This document shows, piece by piece, positions 1 through 4,800 of a stretch of 8,296 nt of DNA. The notes below the pieces were generated by a model that did no database searches, was not told where the DNA came from, and was given only the letters and a program-made list of their open reading frames with translations. This stretch comes from Oscillospiraceae bacterium. Lineage in GTDB: Bacteria; Bacillota; Clostridia; Clostridiales; Clostridiaceae. The translations under genes and the position numbers were made by a program. The DNA is taken from assembly GCA_009785875.1 (NCBI GenBank), contig WQUF01000491.1:1-8296 (forward strand). The letters are read 5' to 3'. The first letter of the stretch is position 1. Each line of letters begins with the position of its first letter.

Positions 1-501
1 ATGGATCAATTGCTTGCAGCTTTCCCTAATGTTGAATTTGGTAAGAGCTCAACTGGAACCTTTAGTGCAGGTTCATTTACAACAACGGCTAATCTAAACT
101 TTAGAACTGCACCTGATATGAATAACACTCCAATTACAGTTATTCCTCGTGGAACTTCAGTACAGGCAATCGGTCAAGAGGGAGATTGGGTACAAGTTGC
201 TTACAATGGAACAATTGGATATTGCAACATCAACTATTTAACGCAAAATGGAATGTGGGTTGGAACTGCAGTTAACAAACCTGCTGCAGGAGAAACAGAA
301 ACAACTGGTAATATAACCGCTTCAGATAACAATTCTGTCACAATAAATGGCGAAAACATCCCAATAAATTCAGGTGCAAAAATACAGATGTATTCAAACG
401 GTACAGTAGGAAACACTTCTGCTGGTAATCTTGCAGGAGCAAACGGCGTAGTAGTTAAAGATGCTTCTGGAAAGACTTCAAATATATTAATAGTTAAATA
501 A
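1..501 (+). CDS. Repeat/SH3b-domain protein, 3' part only (5' end outside window)
   Basis: The visible part is 166 residues. Residues 1-15 (MDQLLAAFPNVEFGK) match the end of each N-terminal repeat in the 1537-2733 protein, for example LKAKFPNVEFGK there. The ATG at base 1 is therefore probably an internal Met, and the gene likely begins upstream with more repeats. Residues about 27-82 form a bacterial SH3 domain (SH3_3 type): NLNFRTAP, a GTSVQAIGQEGDWVQV core and GYCNINYL. SH3b domains generally bind peptidoglycan or cell-wall peptides. After a short linker, residues about 100-166 form a Gly/Asn/Val-rich, probably beta-stranded domain that I do not recognise. No catalytic domain is visible in this part, and any signal peptide would lie outside the window. 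The gene ends just before a perfect hairpin at 511-548. The SH3 call is firm; the cell-wall role is inferred. Confidence 0.8.
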   Translation: MDQLLAAFPNVEFGKSSTGTFSAGSFTTTANLNFRTAPDMNNTPITVIPRGTSVQAIGQEGDWVQVAYNGTIGYCNINYLTQNGMWVGTAVNKPAAGETETTGNITASDNNSVTINGENIPINSGAKIQMYSNGTVGNTSAGNLAGANGVVVKDASGKTSNILIVK

Positions 502-510
502 TAATTAATG

Positions 511-548
511 ATTAGATGCTCATATAATAAATTATATGAGCATCTAAT
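511..548. terminator. Perfect 18-bp hairpin between convergent genes
   Basis: ATTAGATGCTCATATAAT (511-528) is the exact reverse complement of 531-548, leaving only two bases between the arms. It starts 9 bases after the stop of the SH3b gene and lies 26 bases past the stop of the convergent 575-907 gene, so it could end transcription from both sides. Neither side has a good T-run, so a bidirectional terminator is the likeliest reading but not proven. Confidence 0.6.
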
Positions 549-574
549 ATTTAGAACAACGCTAAACTGTGCGA

Positions 575-907
575 CTATATAAATGATTTCAATTTTTGTT
601 TTACTTGATAAGAATCTATCTTCATGTAATCTCTTCCATCTTCTTCGTATATCTCAATATTCTTGACCATGTTTTTAAGCACTTTTAAAAAGTTTTCTTT
701 ATCATCAATAGCTGCAATTATATATTCTGGGTTCTCGTCTTCTAAAATGGCATTAACCTTTCTGCAGATATCTTTTATGATAAATATATTCCTATATCTT
801 TCTTCCAAAAATGTCGACAGTACATATAGGTTGCCATCCTTCATCTCATACTCCACATAACCGATCTTTTGCTTTGATTTCTCAAGATATGTCTTTTTAA
901 CGCTCAT
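575..907 (-). CDS. Hypothetical protein, 110 aa
   Basis: I do not recognise a family. The product is small, highly charged (many Lys, Glu and Asp), and has no signal peptide, membrane segment, cysteines or obvious metal motif. It looks like a soluble mixed alpha/beta protein: residues about 17-31 (GYVEYEMKDGNLYVL) suggest a beta hairpin, followed by a helix and a second strand pair near IEIYEEDGRDYMKI. The start is supported by GGAGG five bases before the ATG (AAAAATATTTTTTGGAGGATCAATG-type context). It stands alone, convergent with the SH3b gene and divergent from the YeaQ-like gene. The clear ribosome binding site and amino-acid composition argue for a real gene; the plus-strand frame over 663-860 is its shadow. 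Confidence 0.7.
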   Translation of the reverse strand: MSVKKTYLEKSKQKIGYVEYEMKDGNLYVLSTFLEERYRNIFIIKDICRKVNAILEDENPEYIIAAIDDKENFLKVLKNMVKNIEIYEEDGRDYMKIDSYQVKQKLKSFI

Positions 908-1068
908 TGATCCTCCAAAAAATATTCTCTTACATATTATTGATATGCTCGATCTATTAAAAGTATACTCTTTTTTATTTAATGATAATATTTTGATCTT
1001 TGGAGATACTATGAAGGCAAAGTGGCTATTATTAACAAAAATTTAAACTATATTTTTAAAAATGGGTT

Positions 1069-1102
1069 TATAATTAAAACATACTTAATATAAATAGTAT
1101 GT
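1069..1102 (+). promoter_or_regulatory. Candidate -10 box and inverted repeat upstream of the YeaQ-like gene
   Basis: A perfect TATAAT lies at 1069-1074. Directly downstream, ACATACT (1079-1085) and AGTATGT (1096-1102) form a perfect 7-bp dyad with a 10-base spacer, about where transcription would start. No good -35 hexamer sits 16-18 bases upstream, so the promoter would need an activator or another sigma factor. The dyad could be an operator or a leader hairpin. A GGGTTT beside the -10 slightly resembles a general-stress sigma -10, but its spacing to any -35 is poor. Confidence 0.35.
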
Positions 1103-1137
1103 AGATATTTTTAAATAATAAAGAAAGGAGATATTTT

Positions 1138-1386
1138 ATGAGTATTATAATTTGGATCATATTTGGTGGAGTAGTAGGATGGCTTGCCAATGTTGTTATG
1201 AAAGGCTCTGGTATTGGAATCATCGGTAATATCATTATAGGAATAGTTGGATCCTTTTTAGGTGGGTGGATAGCTTCACTATTGGGTCTTGGTACTATAA
1301 CTGGGTTTAACCTATGGAGTTTACTGATTGCTTTCCTTGGTTCCTGTCTACTTATTTTTATAATATCAAAGGTTTTTAAGAAATAA
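1138..1386 (+). CDS. GlsB/YeaQ/YmgE family small membrane protein
   Basis: This 82-residue protein is almost entirely hydrophobic and has three predicted membrane segments: about residues 2-19, 26-49 and 56-78. It ends in a short basic tail (SKVFKK). The layout, the Gly-rich helices (FGGVVGWLANVV, GIVGSFLGGWIASLLGL) and the length match the 'transglycosylase-associated' (GlsB/YeaQ/YmgE) family. Members are often induced by stress, but their biochemical role is unknown and the family name does not imply transglycosylase activity. AAGGAG lies seven or eight bases before the ATG. The gene is monocistronic, with a -10 box and dyad upstream and AT-rich hairpins downstream. Family confidence is high; function is unknown. 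Confidence 0.88.
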   Translation: MSIIIWIIFGGVVGWLANVVMKGSGIGIIGNIIIGIVGSFLGGWIASLLGLGTITGFNLWSLLIAFLGSCLLIFIISKVFKK

Positions 1387-1399
1387 CATACGTGTGTGT

Positions 1400-1426
1400 T
1401 AGTGGCTAGTGATTAGTGGCTAGTGA
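1400..1426 (+). repeat. Direct repeat of a 13-bp TAGTGGCTAGTGA unit
   Basis: TAGTGGCTAGTGA occurs at 1400-1412 and again at 1414-1426, followed by CTAG. Each unit is itself built from TAGTG-like words, so the tract is a nested simple repeat. It lies in the intergenic space 14 bases after the stop of the YeaQ-like gene. It has no coding potential and its role is unknown; it may be a dispersed intergenic repeat or a slippage product. Confidence 0.6.
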
Positions 1427-1430
1427 CTAG

Positions 1431-1466
1431 AAAAAACTTGTTTTTTATTTACGTTTTTTAACGTAA
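1431..1466 (+). terminator. Weak AT-rich hairpins after the YeaQ-like gene
   Basis: AAAAAAC (1431-1437) can pair with GTTTTTT (1440-1446), followed by ATTT, and TTACGTT (1449-1455) pairs with AACGTAA (1460-1466). The first has a T-run but almost no GC; the second has no following T-run. One of these may end the 1138-1386 transcript, but the evidence is thin. Confidence 0.3.
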
Positions 1467-1485
1467 TAGCATAATACTCTTCAAT

Positions 1486-1525
1486 CTATAAAAAGTTAAA
1501 AATGAGGATCATAAAGATCCTCATT
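1486..1525 (-). terminator. Rho-independent terminator of the repeat/CW_7 gene
   Basis: AATGAGGATC (1501-1510) and GATCCTCATT (1516-1525) form a perfect 10-bp stem with a 5-base loop. On the minus strand the stem is followed by TTTAACTTTTTATAG, a usable U-rich tract. It begins 11 bases after the stop of the 1537-2733 gene, so it is its intrinsic terminator. Confidence 0.85.
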
Positions 1526-1536
1526 AATTCTATTAC

Positions 1537-2733
1537 CTATCTAAATTTTTGATTGACCAAAGCTTGAATAGTTCTTGGATCATATCCGGCAGCTCTTAGT
1601 CTATTGGAGCGATCAGGTTCATTGCCCCACTTGCCTTGAATTACTTCGTTTGCTATTTCATCGTCTGATTTCTTAGATGAAGCTGATGCTGTACCTTGCA
1701 ATTTTTGATTTACTAAAGCTTGAATAGCTTTAGGATCATATCCAGCAGCTATTAGTTTATTTGAACGCTCAGGATCATTGCCCCACTTGCCTTGAATGAC
1801 TTCATTTGCAATATCGCTATCTGGTCTCTTATTTGGGTTAGGTGCAGCGGCTGGTGCATATACTGGTGTTACAGGAGAAGGTGTTACAGGAGAAGGTGTA
1901 ACTGGTGGTCTTATAGTTGTATTTACTGTTGATGCAGGTGGAACTGTTGATGCAGGGGTAACTGGTGTAGTTACTGGTGGTCTTACAGTAGTAGCTGTAG
2001 CTGCAGGAGCAGGAGCAGGTGTAGGCGTTGCAGGTGCTACAGTTCCAAATGTATAACCAGGGAATTTAGCTGCAAGTCCATTTAAAGTAGCATCAGGGAA
2101 TTTATTTTGAAAATCAGTGAATGTAATCCCTGGGATTGTCAATTTATTGTTAGTCATGGAAGCAGTGTAGAATTCTGCTTTAATATCATCGAAAGTGTAA
2201 TCGCTCATCTTTCCAAATTCTACATTTGGAAATTTAGCTTTTAATGAAGCAGCAGTTAAAGTAGTAAATTTTGCTTTTAAATCTTTAAAACTAGCATCAG
2301 GAAGTATGAGCTTATTATTTTCATATCTAGTATTAGGGAATAATTCTTTTAAAGTAGCATATGATAGATCTTCTGGTTTTGAGGCAAATGCTACATCCCC
2401 AAATTTAGCTTTAAGTCCACTTATGTTAGCATCAGGGAATTTATTTAAAAAATCATTTAAGTTAGCAGTAGGTAACGTCAATTTCTTATTTGCATCTGAG
2501 GCATCAGGGAAAGCAGTCTTGATTTCCTTAATGTCGATAGGACCCATTTTCCCAAATGCTACATAAAAGAATTTGCTCCTTAATGTTTCTGGTGTAGCAT
2601 TTGAAAACTTCTTTTTTAATTCGTCATAGCTAGTAGTAGGCAGTGTTAAAATTCCATTTACATATGTAGCATTCGGAAATGCTGCTTTGATGGTATCAAA
2701 AGTTACTTCTTCAGGTTTTCTGTTCCAAAACAT
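1537..2733 (-). CDS. Four-repeat protein with two C-terminal CW_7 (Cpl-7) wall-binding modules
   Basis: This is a 398-residue modular protein. Residues about 10-230 are four tandem ~56-residue repeats, each with the pattern IKxxFPnA, then LTLP, then a second KFpnA, then LkaKFpxvxFG. I do not recognise the repeat family. Residues 231-303 are a Pro/Thr/Ala-rich linker. Residues about 304-346 and 356-398 are two near-identical modules with IANEVIQGKWGN, an Arg-rich segment, AAGYDP and IQALVNQK, the signature of CW_7, the peptidoglycan-binding module of the Cpl-7 phage lysozyme. There is no catalytic domain, N-terminal signal peptide, transmembrane segment or LPXTG anchor; the N-terminus reads MFWNRKPEEV. 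AAGGAG lies before the ATG, a candidate promoter lies upstream and a terminator follows. It is probably a paralogue of the SH3b protein at 1-501. Wall or spore-envelope binding is inferred; the export route is unexplained. Confidence 0.85.
   Translation of the reverse strand: MFWNRKPEEVTFDTIKAAFPNATYVNGILTLPTTSYDELKKKFSNATPETLRSKFFYVAFGKMGPIDIKEIKTAFPDASDANKKLTLPTANLNDFLNKFPDANISGLKAKFGDVAFASKPEDLSYATLKELFPNTRYENNKLILPDASFKDLKAKFTTLTAASLKAKFPNVEFGKMSDYTFDDIKAEFYTASMTNNKLTIPGITFTDFQNKFPDATLNGLAAKFPGYTFGTVAPATPTPAPAPAATATTVRPPVTTPVTPASTVPPASTVNTTIRPPVTPSPVTPSPVTPVYAPAAAPNPNKRPDSDIANEVIQGKWGNDPERSNKLIAAGYDPKAIQALVNQKLQGTASASSKKSDDEIANEVIQGKWGNEPDRSNRLRAAGYDPRTIQALVNQKFR
1540..1824 (-). repeat. 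Two tandem CW_7-coding repeats
   Basis: The segments 1540-1668 and 1696-1824 encode the two 43-residue CW_7 modules. They stay similar at DNA level (shared stretches include CCCCACTTGCCTTGAAT), and most differences are single bases. This points to a fairly recent internal duplication. A Ser/Ala/Lys-rich spacer of 9 residues separates them. Confidence 0.85.
1865..1894 (-). repeat. 15-bp tandem repeat in the Pro/Thr linker
   Basis: GGTGTTACAGGAGAA occurs twice in direct tandem (1865-1879 and 1880-1894), followed by a diverged third copy. On the coding strand it encodes the TPSPV periods of the linker. Such tracts can change length by slippage, which would alter the spacing between the repeat domain and the CW_7 modules without breaking the frame. 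Confidence 0.75.
2044..2706 (-). repeat. Four tandem ~56-aa protein repeats
   Basis: Residues about 10-63, 66-118, 122-175 and 179-230 align with each other. Conserved positions are the FP or F of an IKxxFP start, the central LTLP/LILP/LTIP, the second KF, and a terminal KFpxvxFG. The copies have diverged well beyond DNA-level repetition, so the array is old compared with the CW_7 duplication. The same repeat end appears at residues 1-15 of the gene at 1-501. Confidence 0.8.
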
Positions 2734-2763
2734 AATATCACTCCTTTTATTTATCTACTATTG

Positions 2764-2793
2764 ATAATACCAATAATTCTAGTGCATAGTCAA
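2764..2793 (-). promoter_or_regulatory. Candidate promoter of the repeat/CW_7 gene
   Basis: Read on the minus strand, TTGACT (-35, 2788-2793) is followed after 18 bases by TATTAT (-10, 2764-2769). A TGG directly before the -10 gives an extended TGn element. It sits about 30 bases upstream of the ATG at 2733, leaving room for a short leader carrying AAGGAG. This looks like a housekeeping-sigma promoter. Confidence 0.6.
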
Positions 2794-2843
2794 ATAATCT
2801 TTGGCAATTATAGAAATGTTATTAAAAAATTTAAAATTATAGT

Positions 2844-2870
2844 GGGACATGTATTTATTATCCATGTCCC
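2844..2870 (-). terminator. Hairpin downstream of the DUF2325 gene
   Basis: GGGACATG (2844-2851) and CATGTCCC (2863-2870) form a perfect 8-bp GC-containing stem with an 11-base loop. It lies about 30 bases past the stop of the 2900-3205 gene. On the minus strand the following sequence is AT-rich with later T-runs, but no T-run is directly adjacent, so terminator strength is uncertain. Confidence 0.55.
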
Positions 2871-2899
2871 TCTTATGTTTATTATATGTAACTTTGATC

Positions 2900-3205
2900 T
2901 TATTTATTCATCTGAATGCAATTGTATATCTTCCTTATGAGGATCTTAAGGTTATGCGCACCTTTTATTATCCTCAGTTGTTTTTTATCTGCTAAATTGT
3001 TCATCACTTTATTATATTGTGGATGGTTCATATATTGAGTAAAAATGAGAACATATTTTGCATTTTTTATTTTAGTTACGTCAAAATTCATAACATCAGC
3101 GGAGATAAAAGTAAAGTCAAATTCCTTTTTAAGCTTAGCTTGCAGACTAGAGTGACCACCGACAAAAACAATCCTACGTTCAAGTTCAGCTAGATTATTA
3201 ACCAT
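2900..3205 (-). CDS. DUF2325 domain protein, 101 aa
   Basis: Residues about 11-90 match the DUF2325 pattern. They start with a strand and Gly-rich turn (RIVFVGGHSS, residues 11-20), then a helix, a second strand (FTFISA), and a strand with a downstream HPQY (YVLIFTQYMNHPQY, residues 51-64). The last part is a strand/helix that ends the domain. The fold is probably a small Rossmann-like alpha/beta domain, and its biochemical function is not known. There is no signal peptide or membrane segment, so it should be cytosolic. AGGAGGTG (3213-3220) lies seven bases before the ATG, an excellent ribosome binding site. It has its own candidate promoter and a hairpin on each side, so it is probably monocistronic rather than part of a fabF operon. 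Confidence 0.75.
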   Translation of the reverse strand: MVNNLAELERRIVFVGGHSSLQAKLKKEFDFTFISADVMNFDVTKIKNAKYVLIFTQYMNHPQYNKVMNNLADKKQLRIIKGAHNLKILIRKIYNCIQMNK

Positions 3206-3286
3206 TCTTTAACACCTCCTAGAAATCATATATCTTTTCCATTTGTAATTATTTGCACTTTAGCCTTTATCGATTTGCTTGGTACT

Positions 3287-3315
3287 ATTCTAAATTATTT
3301 TTGCTCATAATACAA
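3287..3315 (-). promoter_or_regulatory. Candidate promoter of the DUF2325 gene
   Basis: On the minus strand, TTGTAT (3310-3315) and TAGAAT (3287-3292) are separated by 17 bases, giving four and five matches to the housekeeping -35 and -10 hexamers. The implied leader is about 75 bases long. It is placed between the fabF end and the gene, as expected for independent transcription, but AT-rich DNA produces such matches by chance. Confidence 0.4.
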
Positions 3316-3341
3316 TTATAAATCCTGATTTTTTTAAATTT

Positions 3342-3373
3342 AAGGATGTCTTGCTTAATCTCAAGGCATCCTT
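3342..3373 (-). terminator. Hairpin after fabF
   Basis: AAGGATGTCTTG (3342-3353) pairs with CAAGGCATCCTT (3362-3373) over 12 bp with one G-U-type position and an 8-base loop. It starts 11 bases after the fabF stop, the usual place for an intrinsic terminator. On the minus strand the stem ends in CCTT and is then followed by A-rich sequence, so there is no proper U-tract. Confidence 0.55.
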
Positions 3374-3384
3374 TCTCATAAAAT

Positions 3385-4620
3385 TTATTGCCATTTCTTA
3401 AAAATTAGAGTAGCATTATGTCCACCAAAGCCAAATGAATTTGACATAGCATAATTTATATTCTTTTTTCTACCTACATTTGGGACGACATCTAAATCGC
3501 ATTCTGGATCTTTAACTTTATAATTTATAGTTGGAGGCACAAAACCTTCTTGAAGGGATTTTAAAGATATGATGGCTTCCACCGCTCCGCTTGCACCTAG
3601 GAGATGCCCTGTCATTGATTTTGTAGAGCTTACGGAAATATCATCCATGCAATCATGAAATACATTTTTAATTGCTAAAGTTTCGCATTTATCATTTAAA
3701 GTAGTAGCAGTACCATGTGCATTGATGTATCCAATATCCTTAGGTGTTATAGATGCATCCTTTAGAGCTACATTCATGCATCGAATAGCTCCATTAGCAT
3801 CTTCTGGAAGAGCAGTTATATGGTATGCATCACACGTTGCCCCATATCCGACCATTTCACCATATATCCTAGCACCTCTTTTTTTAGCATGTTCTAATTC
3901 TTCTAATATTATAATACCCGCACCTTCTCCCATGACAAACCCAGATCTCTCAGCATCAAAAGGTATAGATGCACGACTTGGATCATTAGAATGCGTGAGT
4001 GCTGTAAGGGAAGTAAAACCTCCAATCCCTAAATGAGTTATACAGCTTTCAGTTCCTCCTGCTATCATCATTGTAGTATATCCATCTCTTATATTTTTAA
4101 AGGCTTCTCCAATGGAATTGCTTCCAGATGCGCATGCTGTCACGACGCTTGAACAAATTCCTTTAGCACCAAGTTCAATAGCGATATTTCCTGCTGCTAA
4201 ATTTGAAATTGTCATAGGAACAAAAAAAGGTGATACCTTATCAAATCCTTTTTCAATCGCTCTTTTGAACTCATTTTCATAAGTCTGGAGACCTCCAATC
4301 CCACTCCCTACAATGACTCCAAGCTCATCAGGGTCCACTTCATCCTTGTGAATGTCAGCATCCTCATATGCCTGAATAGCTGCAATTAAAGCGAAATTAG
4401 CAAATCTATCGTTATGCTTTACTTTCTTTTTCACAACATAATCTTCAAAATTCAAGTCTTTTACCTCTGCAGCTATTTTAATTTTATGATCATTTTTATT
4501 AACAAGAGTCAGTTCGCCAACTCCACAAACACCATCTTTTATATTTTCCCACATATCATTTACATTATTTCCTACAGGTGTCACAACTCCCATACCTGTA
4601 ATTACAACTCTTCTTTTCAT
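3385..4620 (-). CDS. fabF: Beta-ketoacyl-ACP synthase II (FabF)
   Basis: This condensing enzyme extends acyl-ACP with malonyl-ACP in fatty-acid elongation in the cytosol. The chosen start gives 411 residues, the normal FabF length, beginning MKRRVVITGMG. GAGGAGG lies a few bases upstream of this ATG; a longer frame from 4683 would add 21 residues with no family match and run through the promoter. The thiolase-fold active site is complete: nucleophile Cys163 in TACASG, His302 in NAHGTATTLND, Lys334 in SSTKSMTGH and His339 in the same motif. The GFGGHNATL glycine-rich end is also present. No other fab gene is adjacent, so this is a stand-alone copy outside a fatty-acid cluster. KAS I or a polyketide-type KS is less likely given the length and motifs. 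Confidence 0.95.
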   Translation of the reverse strand: MKRRVVITGMGVVTPVGNNVNDMWENIKDGVCGVGELTLVNKNDHKIKIAAEVKDLNFEDYVVKKKVKHNDRFANFALIAAIQAYEDADIHKDEVDPDELGVIVGSGIGGLQTYENEFKRAIEKGFDKVSPFFVPMTISNLAAGNIAIELGAKGICSSVVTACASGSNSIGEAFKNIRDGYTTMMIAGGTESCITHLGIGGFTSLTALTHSNDPSRASIPFDAERSGFVMGEGAGIIILEELEHAKKRGARIYGEMVGYGATCDAYHITALPEDANGAIRCMNVALKDASITPKDIGYINAHGTATTLNDKCETLAIKNVFHDCMDDISVSSTKSMTGHLLGASGAVEAIISLKSLQEGFVPPTINYKVKDPECDLDVVPNVGRKKNINYAMSNSFGFGGHNATLIFKKWQ

Positions 4621-4637
4621 ATTTCCTCCTCTTACTA

Positions 4638-4666
4638 AATTTGTAATCGAAAGAATACAAATTATA
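4638..4666 (-). promoter_or_regulatory. fabF -10 box overlapped by an inverted repeat (candidate operator)
   Basis: On the minus strand a perfect TATAAT covers 4661-4666. AATTTGTA and TACAAATT (plus-strand positions 4638-4645 and 4656-4663) form a perfect 8-bp dyad with a 10-base spacer. The dyad overlaps the -10 and the likely start point, a classic repressor position. The -35 region is weak. The dyad does not clearly match the FapR consensus I know and only loosely recalls the FabT type, so the regulator is unnamed. Confidence 0.45.
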
Positions 4667-4800
4667 GTCATACTATTTAACATTTAATATTAAAAATTAA
4701 ATATATATTTAACATATATTCTTATTTTTTCTATTAATAGATAAATAATACTACTTTTTTTCATCCAAAGGAAGAATTTTTTAACAATTTTAAAATAAAT

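Noticed and set aside
908..975. Sigma-F/G-like promoter (GTATA and CATATCA) upstream of the 110-aa gene
   Set aside because: The match is partial and the DNA is very AT-rich; nothing else links the gene to the forespore.
1400..1430. CRISPR-like repeat
   Set aside because: There are only two 13-bp copies, one base apart, with no spacers and no cas genes.
1796..2056. Plus-strand Gly/Val-rich open frame
   Set aside because: It is the antisense of the Pro/Thr/Ala linker of the CW_7 protein, with a composition explained by that, and has no ribosome binding site.
2306..2566. Plus-strand open frame opposite the N-terminal repeats
   Set aside because: It mirrors the repeat-coding DNA and shows no family motif or start signal.
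1..2733. Prophage or lysis cassette, suggested by SH3b and CW_7 modules
   Set aside because: No lysin catalytic domain, holin, tail, integrase or attachment site is visible, and the neighbours look like chromosomal genes.
4621..4683. Longer fabF start giving 21 extra residues
   Set aside because: The extension matches no FabF N-terminus, covers the candidate promoter and dyad, and the internal ATG at 4620 has GAGGAGG upstream.
4684..4800. Terminator after the activase operon
   Set aside because: Only short A/T pairings and the 10-bp palindrome CTATTAATAG (4731-4740) were found; no convincing stem with a T-run follows the stop at 4801.
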